Notes: generated by a model from the letters alone, not told the origin. Positions 8,578-18,088 are shown, counted from the stretch's first letter. The stretch: DNA of 64,000 nt from Spongiibacteraceae bacterium (GCA_028280715.1 JANQLG010000022.1:1-64000), one strand, 5' to 3'. Translations and numbers: made by a program.

Positions 8578-9717
8578 TTACATCCAATGGCGAAATAATC
8601 TGGGTAACCAACCAAACCAAAACGATCGACTTAGTAGAGAAACATCACGCCATTCCACAGGGCGAGAATGCTGCATGTCTTGCTCCAGAAACATCTTCGC
8701 ACGCTCAATGGAAAGCGACCTTGAAAGTACCACATCCAGCTCAAGGTCATGGTAAAAACTGCGATGATTTAAATTAGTACTGCCTACAATGCAATGGTCA
8801 TCCACCAGTATTACCTTGGCATGCAATATTCCTGCTTGATATTCATAAACATTAGCACCTGACACCAGTAAATCAGCAGAATAGGTCGAACTCAGCAGTG
8901 GAAATACTTTTATATCAGAACGACCTGCCACGATGAGCCTAACATCGACCCCTCGCTTGCATGCTAATCTAATGGCTCTCATTACCGAATTCGTGGGAGA
9001 AAAGTAAGCACTACAAATCCACACCTTCTCTCTGGCCTGTCGAATTCTGGATAGTAACTGTCGGTTACGAACTCTTCTGGCTTTGAACGATACATTCTCG
9101 CAACACCATTGCATTGCCTCACGATTAAGCACCCATTCCTTATTACCCCAGAGCACATCAAAATTATTGATCAAACAATTAACATTAGTCCCAGTAACCC
9201 TGGCAGCATAATCTCTCCAAGGTTCTTTAACGCCTAAATGGTCTTCACATAGATTCAAATTTCCACACCATGCAATATGCTCATCGATAACGCAGAATTT
9301 TCTGTGATCACGCCGATTCAACGACTTGGTAAAATGAGTAAACTTTTTCCCCAGTGTGCCGCTTATCAAAGACCAACGATAATGTAGGATATCCCAGGGA
9401 AGGGGATGATAAATTTTCGCATCCACTCCTGAACCCACCAGACGATCACAAATTTCAACCGAATCGTCAGAAGAACCCGCCCCGTCCATGATAACTCTAA
9501 CGGCGACGCCTCGTTGTGATGCTGCGGTCAATGCATCGACAAATTGAAGTCCCACTTGATCCAGAGCAAAAATATAAACAGCTAACTCAATATTTTTTTC
9601 AGCACAGGAAATATCATGGAGTACTCCCCCAAAATATTCTTCAGCGGAGTCAAATAGGCACTCATCATCCCAATAAGATGGAACGTGACTGAACTGAGCA
9701 CTGTTTTCCTTTGTCAT
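8578..9717 (-). CDS. clsB: Cardiolipin synthase B-type phospholipase D family protein
   Basis: It probably makes cardiolipin from phosphatidylglycerol and a second phospholipid. Two phospholipase D HKD motifs are visible: HRKFCVIDEHIAWCGNLN (about 155-172) and HAKVILVDDHCIVGSTNLN (about 300-318). From ATG 9717 the protein has 379 residues, near the ClsB length. There is no N-terminal transmembrane pair, consistent with ClsB rather than ClsA. A TTG 17 codons upstream is possible but less likely. Its gene pair with a YbhP-like protein matches E. coli. Confidence 0.88.
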   Translation of the reverse strand: MTKENSAQFSHVPSYWDDECLFDSAEEYFGGVLHDISCAEKNIELAVYIFALDQVGLQFVDALTAASQRGVAVRVIMDGAGSSDDSVEICDRLVGSGVDAKIYHPLPWDILHYRWSLISGTLGKKFTHFTKSLNRRDHRKFCVIDEHIAWCGNLNLCEDHLGVKEPWRDYAARVTGTNVNCLINNFDVLWGNKEWVLNREAMQWCCENVSFKARRVRNRQLLSRIRQAREKVWICSAYFSPTNSVMRAIRLACKRGVDVRLIVAGRSDIKVFPLLSSTYSADLLVSGANVYEYQAGILHAKVILVDDHCIVGSTNLNHRSFYHDLELDVVLSRSLSIERAKMFLEQDMQHSRPVEWRDVSLLSRSFWFGWLPRLFRHWM

Positions 9718-9875
9718 ATGCAAAAATACAATGTTTAGTTTTATTTCAGCATAGATAAGATAATACAAAGATTAATCACTTTTGTATTAAAGGTATGTAG
9801 TTTATAAAGAGTCAACCCAGACCGATCAAACAGGCAGTGAAAAATGCCAGTAATAGCCAATCATTTCAGTTACAA

Positions 9876-10895
9876 CTACACTTTTTGTCTAATTGAAGAT
9901 GGTGTTGTCCCAGTCCAGCTTTTAAACGCTTTTCTAAAGTTTGAAGAATCACTATAACCCAAAATCTCAGCCACTTCTGACACGGTTAAATTTTCTTGCT
10001 TTAAATACTTCAGCGCTTTGTAACAACGAATATCATCCAGAATTTTCTGAAAGCTTGAGCCACTATCCTGTAACTTTTTACTCATTGAGCTCAATGGCAT
10101 CTCCAACAATTCAGCCACCTGGCCAGCGCTAGGGCTGCCCTCTTCCCAATTCACAATAATATCAGCCACTCTACCAGGTAGTGATTCTGAACGAATATAC
10201 TGCTGATACTCCTGGTCAAACCTTTCTATTAGCGCTTTTTTTGCCGCCTCGTTAGCTCCTAACAATGGTTGTGACGTTTTTTGCCTATCAAAAGCAAAAA
10301 TATTTTCCTTTTGACCGAATGTAATATTTTCTCCAAACACAGCATGATAACGATCAGCATGGTCTGGCTCTTCATATCCTAGCGCCATAAAGCTGAAGGT
10401 CACCTTTTCTCTAAACAAAAGAGGCACCAGATTCAAGATATAACACGCCACGGCTTCAATTAAAAAACGTTGCACCGCTTCATCCTCTCGCCACTGGTCT
10501 TCAATAACCAGCATAAAATGCTGCTCATTTTTTTCAACTCTTATATTCAGGTTTAAACAATAACCAAGACTCAATGTAACAGCCTCTTCAAAGTTCTCAC
10601 AGGCTAACATCAGCGGCAATACTTTCACCATCGTGGACGCACCAAGCAGCTTCCCATAATCAATCCCAAGCCCTGAATTGCTCGTTAAAGCGATACTATT
10701 TGAAATCAGACTGGTAAATTCTTGCAAAGATATACTGGCAGCATAAGACTGAATCGTCGCATCACCTACTCCAGAATCTCTTAATAATTTGCCGCGGTCA
10801 GCGCCAAACGATTCAGCCAGGTTGACTAATAAGGCAGGATATATAGAAATAATGATACGATCATCTGGGTTGTAATAAGATTTTTCTGAAAACAT
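9876..10895 (-). CDS. AraC-family transcriptional regulator (lipase-island copy 2)
   Basis: This 339-residue regulator has an N-terminal sensing domain of the arabinose-binding-like type (about 15-200) and a C-terminal AraC double helix-turn-helix (about 240-335, with LTVSEVAEILGYSDSSNFRKAFKSW). The start at ATG 10895 has GAGG seven bases upstream. It is a clear paralogue of the regulator at 12275-13321; the HTH regions are nearly the same. It lies at the downstream end of the lipase/foldase group, suggesting control of lipase genes or of fatty-acid responses. That role is inference. Confidence 0.9.
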   Translation of the reverse strand: MFSEKSYYNPDDRIIISIYPALLVNLAESFGADRGKLLRDSGVGDATIQSYAASISLQEFTSLISNSIALTSNSGLGIDYGKLLGASTMVKVLPLMLACENFEEAVTLSLGYCLNLNIRVEKNEQHFMLVIEDQWREDEAVQRFLIEAVACYILNLVPLLFREKVTFSFMALGYEEPDHADRYHAVFGENITFGQKENIFAFDRQKTSQPLLGANEAAKKALIERFDQEYQQYIRSESLPGRVADIIVNWEEGSPSAGQVAELLEMPLSSMSKKLQDSGSSFQKILDDIRCYKALKYLKQENLTVSEVAEILGYSDSSNFRKAFKSWTGTTPSSIRQKV

Positions 10896-11231
10896 TAGCA
10901 CCTCTTCATTAATGACGTCATTGATATTGATGACGCTGCCTTATATACCTACTTATATACCTATACTGAACAGGCCAATCCATTGAATAAAGCAATACTT
11001 CTATACTAACTGGAAAACTCTATCGCACGGGCTACTCACGGAAAAGAGCAGCTATGCGAAACAGGAGAGAAATATAATATTTTGTAACAAACTTAGCCAG
11101 AGTAACTAAGTGATATTTTGCCTATAAATAAAAGAGGAATAACAATAACTATAAAACAGATTCTTCATTATGAGGCTTCTGACAAGCTAAATGGTCACTC
11201 ATACCCTGCCTGCCCGCAGCTAAAAACCCCA
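10896..11231. other. Spacer between foldase gene and second AraC gene
   Basis: This is AT-rich and has no convincing ORF. It holds a 12-bp palindrome AATGACGTCATT (10911-10922) starting 16 bp before the AraC ATG. It also has a direct repeat TTATATACCT at 10941-10950 and 10953-10962. Both are candidate regulator sites for the AraC gene; neither is assigned. Confidence 0.5.
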
Positions 11232-12266
11232 TTATTTAATTGTCGATTTTTCGATCACAGAGACTCGTATCGATTCTTTCTCATCGAACAGTGAAGATCT
11301 AAGCTCATTAATTTGTCGCTGCTTATCACTTTCGTCAATACCCTCCTGACTGGCAATAGCCGCCTTCAAATTATTATATTCTTGCAACCGGTTATTCCAT
11401 TGGGCACGGCGCTCATCTAGGCCTTTAAGCCTTTCGGCCGCTTCATATCCATATTGTTCATGTCTCCACACTTGTATATCACTTTCACTGACACCTTGCT
11501 CTCTAAGCTTTTTTGTTTCATCGGCCATAGTCAGATGACGAGTGACATTTTCCCTTACCTGTTTCATGGATTCAGGCATTGTTTGTTCCAATGCCTGTAG
11601 TGCTGCATCTTTATCTTCATCAGATAGATTTTTATCATTGATAATTGACATACGAGACAGCGTATATTCATCATGCATGTGCTCTTGTTGATAAAAGGCT
11701 TCATACACATCATCACTAAGGGATTGACGAATGAGCGCATTTCGCTCAGTAACAAGGCTAGCCATGTTTGAAAAATCTCCAGTCCCAAGGCGGCCACCCA
11801 TCTCTTCCTCCAAATCTTTTAGTGCCATCTTCATCGAAACATATTCGCCAAAAACATCCAATGCCTGAGTTCTAGCAGGTTCTGTTAAATGCAAATCAAT
11901 ATACTCAACAATGCGCGCAGAAATTATCTCAAACGGCTCATCCTCAATCGCTGACAAAAAATGATCAAATATATCTCTAACACTCTCTGTCGGAATCAGA
12001 TTACCCTCTTCGTCCAAATAAAACTGATAACCTATTGGTACATCTCTCAAGGCTTCTGGCAATCCCCCATATTGCGAGTCATATTCAATAGGCAAAATTT
12101 GCTGTTTAGCTGGCTGAGAGATATTAGAGTCCTCAAACGAGACTGGATGAATAGGCTTGGTATTGACTTCATCTTTAGTCACAGAGCTTTTCAGGTAATT
12201 GTTAATCCCATACGCAACAGCTATTACGAAAAAAAAGCTACCAACATAAACAGTTTTTTTTATCAT
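11232..12266 (-). CDS. lifO: Lipase-specific foldase (lipase chaperone)
   Basis: This membrane-anchored periplasmic chaperone folds secreted class I lipases before export by the type II pathway. It has an N-terminal transmembrane anchor (about 4-24), a variable linker, then the helical lipase-binding domain (about 80-340). The family signature RxxFDxFLSAxxE is seen as VRDIFDHFLSAIEDEPFE. The 344-residue length is normal. ATG 12266 follows AGGTG and is separated from the AraC stop by eight bases, so the two genes are probably coupled. Its substrates should be one or both lipases at 13660-15880. Confidence 0.93.
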   Translation of the reverse strand: MIKKTVYVGSFFFVIAVAYGINNYLKSSVTKDEVNTKPIHPVSFEDSNISQPAKQQILPIEYDSQYGGLPEALRDVPIGYQFYLDEEGNLIPTESVRDIFDHFLSAIEDEPFEIISARIVEYIDLHLTEPARTQALDVFGEYVSMKMALKDLEEEMGGRLGTGDFSNMASLVTERNALIRQSLSDDVYEAFYQQEHMHDEYTLSRMSIINDKNLSDEDKDAALQALEQTMPESMKQVRENVTRHLTMADETKKLREQGVSESDIQVWRHEQYGYEAAERLKGLDERRAQWNNRLQEYNNLKAAIASQEGIDESDKQRQINELRSSLFDEKESIRVSVIEKSTIK

Positions 12267-12274
12267 TATCACAC

Positions 12275-13321
12275 CTAATTATTACGCCTACTGGTATCAC
12301 CAGTTTGTTGTCTCCTAAATTCTGAAGGAGTACCTCCCGTCCAATTTTTAAAAGCCTTTCTAAAGTTCGATGGATCGCTATAACCAAGATTAAAAGCAAT
12401 CTCTGATACAGTAAGCTGATCTTGTCGCAGATATTTCAACGCTTTTTTACAGCGAATATCATCAAGGATTCGTTGGAAGCTAGTGCCACTATCATGTAGT
12501 TTTTTACTCATAGAACTTAATGGCATACCCAACATTTCAGCAACATTGCAAGCTGTCGGACTGCCACTAGTCCATGTCGTTATGATATCGGCGACTTTAC
12601 CTGGCAATGATTCTTCCATCTTGTAAGCTTCAAGCTCTTGGTCATAGCGTGTAATTAATGCTTTTTTTAATAACGGATTTGAACCAGGCAGCTTTTGTAG
12701 GCTCTGTGCTCTCTCAAATACCAGAATATTTTTCTCCGCACCAAAGGTAATCTCTTCTCCCAACAACTCAAAATACCGTTGACTATCCTTAGGCTCCGGA
12801 AAAACAAAGGACAGCCGTTTATATATAACTCTCTCTCTAAGTAACATTGAGCCTACGTTTAACCAATACATAGCTAAAGTTTCAAGCATAAAACGCTGAA
12901 CTGGTGCTGGAATCTGCCACTGGTCTTCACAGCTTAAAATAAATTCTTCGTTATTTTTGTCTATCTCAATATCTAAGCCCAAGTTATAACGAAAGCTATA
13001 TGACACAGCTTCCTCTAAGGTTTCACACACAATCAACAATGCTAGAAGTTTATCATTGGTGGAGGCATCAAGAACCTTCCCATATTCAAGCCCGAGAGAC
13101 TCGCACCCTGTCATCTCCAAACCATGTGATATCAACACCATCATCTCCTGCAAGGAAACCCTGGAGACGCCAGAATGAATATTACTTTCTCCTATACCAG
13201 CTGCCTTTAATAGCTCATTTCTATTGGCACCCTGTGATTCGGCAACATCTACCAACAAGGAAGGAAAAATAGAATTAATACTCAGGTCTCGAGAGGTGTA
13301 ATAAGATCGGTCTGCAAACAT
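12275..13321 (-). CDS. AraC-family transcriptional regulator (lipase-island copy 1)
   Basis: This 348-residue paralogue of the 9876-10895 regulator has the same N-terminal ligand-sensing domain and C-terminal AraC HTH (LTVSEIAFNLGYSDPSNFRKAFKNWTG). It lies between the lipase genes and the foldase gene, with its stop eight bases before the foldase ATG. This implies co-transcription of regulator and chaperone. Lipase expression in response to a lipid or fatty acid is the likely target, by context only. Confidence 0.9.
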   Translation of the reverse strand: MFADRSYYTSRDLSINSIFPSLLVDVAESQGANRNELLKAAGIGESNIHSGVSRVSLQEMMVLISHGLEMTGCESLGLEYGKVLDASTNDKLLALLIVCETLEEAVSYSFRYNLGLDIEIDKNNEEFILSCEDQWQIPAPVQRFMLETLAMYWLNVGSMLLRERVIYKRLSFVFPEPKDSQRYFELLGEEITFGAEKNILVFERAQSLQKLPGSNPLLKKALITRYDQELEAYKMEESLPGKVADIITTWTSGSPTACNVAEMLGMPLSSMSKKLHDSGTSFQRILDDIRCKKALKYLRQDQLTVSEIAFNLGYSDPSNFRKAFKNWTGGTPSEFRRQQTGDTSRRNN

Positions 13322-13616
13322 CGCTAACTACTCTAACTATTGGCATATGATTTTTTATTATAAAAATCGCTGCAGAATGCAAAAATGAACCATGATTTAT
13401 AAATCATAGCTTCTGAAAAATATCTTTTAAAAACATGATCTTTAAAAACACGGTTTCGTAAAATACCAACTATTTAATGACTGATCAGTTCTTAAAAATA
13501 ACTATAGCCATGAAAAATATATTATTTGATTTTATTTTTATAATAATTTATCCAGCTGTTAACCATATATTTTAAGTATATTTTGAAAAAGTAGAACCCC
13601 AAATTATCTGAAATAA
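13322..13616. other. AT-rich spacer upstream of AraC copy 1
   Basis: No plausible gene is visible. It is strongly AT-rich with runs of AAAATA and TTTTTA and presumably carries the AraC/foldase promoter. Phrases such as TTTAAAAACATGATCTTTAAAAACACG form a loose direct repeat at about 13427-13453. Confidence 0.4.
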
Positions 13617-13650
13617 TTACCAGCAAGAATCAATCAACTCTTGCTGGTAA
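13617..13650 (-). terminator. Hairpin after lipase gene 2
   Basis: There is a perfect 12-bp stem, TTACCAGCAAGA and TCTTGCTGGTAA, with a 10-base loop. It starts 10 bases after the lipase stop. The following T run is weak, so it may instead stabilise the mRNA 3' end. Confidence 0.6.
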
Positions 13651-13659
13651 CTTATTGCA

Positions 13660-14610
13660 TTACAGCCCCATACTTTTTAAACGTTTTGCTTGGTTTTTAT
13701 AAAGAGTTACCGGATCAACCTCCCACAAATGATGGAAACCAAAAAGCATATTAATAGTATCCATATGATTCATTCGATAGGAGCCTAAATTCCTGCCCAG
13801 TTTCGCGCTACAGGTTGTTAACGCGCCATCATTTGCTTCATCAAATGTCTTTTCTGATATACCTAAAACAAAATCAATAGGGTCAAAAATGTTAGTTTGA
13901 GCACGATTACCCTGCCAAGAAAAATAATGAATACCATTTACATAGCTATCTCCAGCCCCACAATAGGTTGTTGGCACACCATCTGGGAACTGTGCATTAA
14001 ATTCAGCAGCATAGGCAGTCGTTAACGAAGAAAATGCGGCAGCTGCATCGTTTGGATCATTGGATCCACCCAATGAGTACAGCACACCAATCAAAGCATC
14101 CATTAACTGAAAGGCCGTACTGCCGGCAGGCGTATCAGGATCAAGTGTCTTGAGTAACGTATCAGCCATTTCCAGGCCACCATTTGAGCCACTAATGCTC
14201 GTTACTGAGGCAACTAGATCAGGTCTAACACCGGCCACATAGCGAATGGTTTGCGAACCCTGGCTATGCCCCATCAAGTTAACTTTATCCGCGCCGGTGA
14301 TCGCCAATGCATCCTCAATCTGGAGAATCAACTGTTCACCTCTAGCCTCAGGCGTGTTTAATGTTGACACACTAGCGACCACCACAGTAGCACCACGATC
14401 CTCCAGCGGATCAACAATTTTATAGAAATAATCCAAACCCAACATCGAATCAAAACCACCAGCACCATGAACTAGTACAATAGGATACTTTGTTTCGTAA
14501 GCATCACAATCCTGCCACCACCAACAAAGTGCGTTAGCGTTTGATGCCATCATAAAAATAAAACTAATTTTTACCACTGTTGAAATAAAAAGCATAGAAA
14601 TACGTTTCAT
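13660..14610 (-). CDS. lip: Secreted triacylglycerol lipase, copy 2 (class I)
   Basis: This extracellular serine esterase hydrolyses long-chain triglycerides. The 316 residues include a signal peptide (about 1-28, cleaving after NANA) and YPIVLVHGAGG as the oxyanion region. The catalytic triad candidates are S116 in GHSQG, Asp in NDGALT, and His in YRMNHMD. The C-terminal DPVTLYKNQAKRLKSMGL matches Pseudomonas-type foldase-dependent lipases. ATG 14610 has GGGAGGTTGAT upstream; a longer frame adds 17 residues without a ribosome site. It is a tandem paralogue of 14930-15880 and needs the neighbouring foldase. Confidence 0.94.
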   Translation of the reverse strand: MKRISMLFISTVVKISFIFMMASNANALCWWWQDCDAYETKYPIVLVHGAGGFDSMLGLDYFYKIVDPLEDRGATVVVASVSTLNTPEARGEQLILQIEDALAITGADKVNLMGHSQGSQTIRYVAGVRPDLVASVTSISGSNGGLEMADTLLKTLDPDTPAGSTAFQLMDALIGVLYSLGGSNDPNDAAAAFSSLTTAYAAEFNAQFPDGVPTTYCGAGDSYVNGIHYFSWQGNRAQTNIFDPIDFVLGISEKTFDEANDGALTTCSAKLGRNLGSYRMNHMDTINMLFGFHHLWEVDPVTLYKNQAKRLKSMGL

Positions 14611-14929
14611 ATCAACCTCCCATATTATGTATTTATTAATTGGAGAAAAACTCTTACTCAAGGAAAATTCCCTAAGATGTGGTAATTATTGAAACAGAGG
14701 AAAATATTGAAAAGGTTATTTTTTTGACGAGATTGAAATGAAATTAGCAAAATAAACTACCTTTCAGAAATTACTATTTAAACTGTTAATTATTAACTGA
14801 AAGATAAAAAATCATAAAAATATTAACAACTTGAATAAGGGCTATCGCCAATATTGAAAAGTAAATCTGTTTGTAATGCATCATCGACAAACAATTTATG
14901 CCTGCCGATGATGATTACTCCCCATGAAA
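14611..14929. other. Spacer between the two lipase genes
   Basis: This AT-rich spacer of about 320 bp has no credible ORF. It holds the ribosome site of lipase 2 and, near 14879-14913, a weak inverted repeat CATCATCG...CGATGATG with a 19-base loop just after lipase 1. I do not call the latter a terminator. Confidence 0.4.
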
Positions 14930-15880
14930 TTATAAGCCCAAGCCTTTCAAACGGCTGGCTTGATTTTTATAAAGCGTAATAGGATCAACTTCGAACAAAT
15001 GATGGAACCCAAGAATTTGATTAATCGTGTCCACATGATTCATTTTATAGGAACCCAGATCGCGTCCCCATTTGGCACTGCAGACTGAAAGCGCACCGTC
15101 ATTTTCACCTTCTATGCTCTGACCAGAAAGCACCATTAACGTATCAGTGAGATCGTAGCCATTAGTAAACGCGCGTTTACCCTGCCAAGAATAATAACGA
15201 ATACCATTAACCAGCTCGGGGCCTCCACCACACTCACTGGTAGGCGCGCCATCAGGATACTGCGTATTAAATTGAGCAGCATAATCTGTAGTTAATGCAG
15301 TAAATGCTGCTGCTGCATCATTCGCATTACTCGGCACTCCTTGAGAGAACAACAAATCAAGCAGCGCATCCATTAATTCGAAAGCATAACTGCCTGGAGG
15401 GGTATTAGGATCTAACGTTGTAATCAACGTATCAGCCATCTCTAAACCACCATTGGAACCACTAATACTAGTGATAGACGCAACTAGATCAGGTCTTACG
15501 CCTGCAACATAACGAATCGTTTGTGCACCCTGACTATGCCCCATCAAATTCACTTTTTCAGCACCCGTGATTGCCAGCGCATCCTCAATCTGGACAATCA
15601 ACTGCTCACCTCTAGCCTCTGGAGTATTCAAGGATGATAAGCTGGGTACAATCACTGTAGCACCACGCTCTTCCAACTCACCTGGTATACCAAAGAAATA
15701 ATCCAAGCCAAACATGGAGTCAAAACCGCCAGCACCATGAACAAGAACAATAGGATACTTTGTTTGGTATGCGGTGCAGTCCTGCCACCACCAGCATACA
15801 GCATTTGCAGGAGATGCAAACGCAAATAGAAAGCCAGCTTTTAAAATTATTAGAACAAAAAATCTAGAAATACGTTTCAT
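14930..15880 (-). CDS. lip: Secreted triacylglycerol lipase, copy 1 (class I)
   Basis: This 316-residue lipase is a tandem duplicate of the next gene, aligning end to end without gaps in the catalytic core. It has a signal peptide to about residue 27 (SPANA), VLVHGAGG, S116 in GHSQG, NDGALS and YKMNHVD, and the same DPITLYKNQASRLKGLGL end. Differences cluster in the lid-like region (about 60-85 and 150-210), so substrate range may differ. It is first in the run of lipase-lipase-AraC-foldase-AraC on the minus strand. Confidence 0.94.
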   Translation of the reverse strand: MKRISRFFVLIILKAGFLFAFASPANAVCWWWQDCTAYQTKYPIVLVHGAGGFDSMFGLDYFFGIPGELEERGATVIVPSLSSLNTPEARGEQLIVQIEDALAITGAEKVNLMGHSQGAQTIRYVAGVRPDLVASITSISGSNGGLEMADTLITTLDPNTPPGSYAFELMDALLDLLFSQGVPSNANDAAAAFTALTTDYAAQFNTQYPDGAPTSECGGGPELVNGIRYYSWQGKRAFTNGYDLTDTLMVLSGQSIEGENDGALSVCSAKWGRDLGSYKMNHVDTINQILGFHHLFEVDPITLYKNQASRLKGLGL

Positions 15881-16597
15881 GAAATTTCCCCGTTCACTTA
15901 TTTATTAATATTTTATGGAGAGGCTCCTCTCAATAAGGCTAAAGGAGCGGCTGAGGATTAGAGCAATTTTTAACAACCATCAAACAGGTTATTTTTATCA
16001 CCCAAATGACAAAGATGATCAATAATAACCTCTTTATAACAAACTAACGGCATCACTCAATAATAGCTAACCAAAGTTTTATAAAACTCTCGTTTTTATT
16101 TATTGATTAATGAAGATTAAAAATTTTCGGTTATAAAAAAATCATGAATATTTATTTTATCGCAACTACTATTATACAAAATGCTATTTCATTATTTTTA
16201 TGCATTTTAGACTGTATAATTCATGTGATTTTAAAGATTAAGCCATACCATATCGTTTATTTTTATTGCGTTCTTTCAATGATAATTTTTCTTTCGCTAA
16301 AGAATTTTTTATACTTTTTACTGCCCCTGAAAAATGAAGTAATAACAGAACTTTGATCAAGTTCTGCCCACATTTTCAGCTATTGCCGATCACATACTAT
16401 GAATGCTTAATTTTTTGTGATTGGAGCAAAAAATCATTGGCCACAATTACATAACTAACTTTCAAAATTACAATGATCCATTGTTATCAAAATTGATCAC
16501 ATTCTTATCAAAGCCAGGCAACAATCCGCAGGCAATTCTCAAATAGTTATTCGAAACAGGTAATATTCAGTCACTACAGAGCATGCTGACATTCGAT
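15881..16597. other. 717-bp AT-rich spacer, no supported gene
   Basis: This separates the lipase island from the metallophosphoesterase. One plus-strand reading frame (16144-16356, 70 residues, very hydrophobic) lacks a ribosome site and reads as AT-rich low-complexity sequence. Presumably the lipase 1 promoter is at the left end. No terminator is evident. Confidence 0.5.
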
Positions 16598-17728
16598 TTA
16601 GAGTGTGCGCTCTGAATTAGTATCTTCATCCTTTGCAACAACACGATCCTCAGCAGGCACCAAATTAAACATCACCATTTCGTTCTGAGAACCGAGACGC
16701 ATACGTGGCCCCCATAAAGAAATGCCATCAGAGGTATAAATAAAGGTATCGTCAATCTGAAAGTGCCCGTCGGCAAATTCATACATCCAATCAACAACTT
16801 CAGTAAAGGGCCAGATTTGGCCTCCGTGAGTGTGACCATAGAGCAGTAGGTCAAAATCACGATCTACCGCATCGTGCACATCTCTGGGTTCGTGATACAG
16901 TAAAATGGAGAACTTCTCGGAGTCACGCTCTAAACGATCAACCGTATCTGCCAAATGGTTTGGACGCCGGGAAAAATCAACACCGATAATCTCCAGCTCT
17001 TCCACTTCTACCCTATCATTAATCAACAATTTGATAGGACCAATGGTTTCCAGATAAGAAAGCAAGCGAGTAGGATCATGATAGAACTCATGATTACCGC
17101 GCTCAAAATAAATAGGCACAGGGCTTTGGCTCAGCACATTAAAATCTTCAGCGCTATAATGATCAAAATCAATCAAGTCGCCGGTAAATACAATAAAATC
17201 AGGGTTTAAGGCATAAGCATCCAACAGTTTCTGATCCATCTCTTCTTTGCTGATGGAACCATATTGCATATCGCTGAGATGCAGAAAAGTATAGGGCTTA
17301 CTGATTTTATCCGACTGTAGGGTAAAAGTTTCGATAGAGGCTGGCTTATGAAAATTGTAGATCGACAAACTCACCGTTGCGACAGTCGCCAGCACATACA
17401 CCCCCCCGGCCACTTTATTGGTTGCTAACTGCCGTCTGCCAGTAATACTCACAACCGAATAATAAGCCCAATACACTAGGCTTAAGAAAAAAGCGAAAGA
17501 AATAGCACCCATGTAATAGGTCAACAGACGAAAGGCTTCGCCACTCACTCGACCCAGAGTTAACCCCAGAAAAATATAACCCGTTGTAAAGCCAAGGCTA
17601 ATGGCCAAGACCCGCAGTTTGGTCAGATTAAATTGGACTGATAAAGCTTTGAGCACACTGTAAAGCGCAATACTCAATAAAATATAAAAACCAAAGGAAG
17701 AAAATAATAAACTAACTATCGACCGCAT
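16598..17728 (-). CDS. Membrane-anchored metallophosphoesterase
   Basis: This is a calcineurin-like phosphoesterase of the YkuE/YaeI type. About four N-terminal transmembrane helices (residues 1-130) precede the catalytic domain (about 145-365). All metal motifs are visible: LHLSDMQYG, FTGDLIDF, ERGNHEF, LYHEP and YGHTHGGQ. The start is ATG 17728; a GTG one codon earlier is equivalent. It is monocistronic, with the LiuR operon promoter upstream in the other direction. The substrate is unknown; E. coli YaeI acts on phosphodiesters and Bacillus YkuE is envelope-bound. Confidence 0.9.
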   Translation of the reverse strand: MRSIVSLLFSSFGFYILLSIALYSVLKALSVQFNLTKLRVLAISLGFTTGYIFLGLTLGRVSGEAFRLLTYYMGAISFAFFLSLVYWAYYSVVSITGRRQLATNKVAGGVYVLATVATVSLSIYNFHKPASIETFTLQSDKISKPYTFLHLSDMQYGSISKEEMDQKLLDAYALNPDFIVFTGDLIDFDHYSAEDFNVLSQSPVPIYFERGNHEFYHDPTRLLSYLETIGPIKLLINDRVEVEELEIIGVDFSRRPNHLADTVDRLERDSEKFSILLYHEPRDVHDAVDRDFDLLLYGHTHGGQIWPFTEVVDWMYEFADGHFQIDDTFIYTSDGISLWGPRMRLGSQNEMVMFNLVPAEDRVVAKDEDTNSERTL

Positions 17729-17776
17729 CACTCTCTAACTGAGGCTTTCTCGCCTCTGCACCTCTATTTAACCTAT

Positions 17777-17843
17777 ACCTCAGTACACCTAATTCGAAAC
17801 ACCTATCTAGGTACACAGACCTAAATACAATTACCTAAGTACA
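17777..17843. repeat. Degenerate ACCTAAGTACA repeats
   Basis: Variants ACCTCAGTACA (17777-17787), ATCTAGGTACA, ACCTAAATACA and ACCTAAGTACA (17833-17843) recur within 67 bp between the phosphoesterase gene and the liu promoter. The spacing is irregular. They could be a regulator array or slippage products. Confidence 0.6.
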
Positions 17844-18011
17844 ATGCCTCTAACACGACGACGCTGGCACGTTGCCGCCAGCAAAAGCGGAGCAGTTAAC
17901 TAGGATACTGAACGACTAGCAAGCATTTTCTTATTAGGGTTTGTTAATCTTGGAACTGCGCCATTTTTTTACCTGATATAAATCATACAGTTACATTCTT
18001 TTTCGGTTTTT

Positions 18012-18043
18012 CAGTTGACGTTAACGTAAACTGCTGATACATT
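18012..18043 (+). promoter_or_regulatory. liu promoter with LiuR-type operator
   Basis: TTGACG (18015-18020) and TACATT (18038-18043) are separated by exactly 17 bp. A 22-bp near-perfect palindrome at 18012-18033, with core GACGTTAACGTAA and arms CAGTT/AACTG, overlaps the -35 and spacer. This is the place where MerR-family regulators bind. The half-sites resemble the LiuR box described for gammaproteobacteria (ACGTTWACGT core). The liuR gene starts 46 bp downstream, so autoregulation is likely. Confidence 0.8.
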
Positions 18044-18088
18044 TTCCAGAATAACTTTTGACCCATTAAGAACGTACACGTGATCGTT

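Noticed and set aside
14879-14913. Inverted repeat CATCATCG/CGATGATG as terminator of lipase 1
   Set aside because: An 8-bp stem with a 19-base loop and no T run is too weak.
16144-16356. 70-codon hydrophobic frame in an AT-rich spacer
   Set aside because: No ribosome site or codon signature of a gene; the hydrophobic residues follow from high AT content.
17863-17882. Sigma-54 promoter at TGGCACGTTGC
   Set aside because: The -24-like TGGCAC is present but TTGC is not at the right distance; it is part of a GCTGGC/GCCAGC hairpin.
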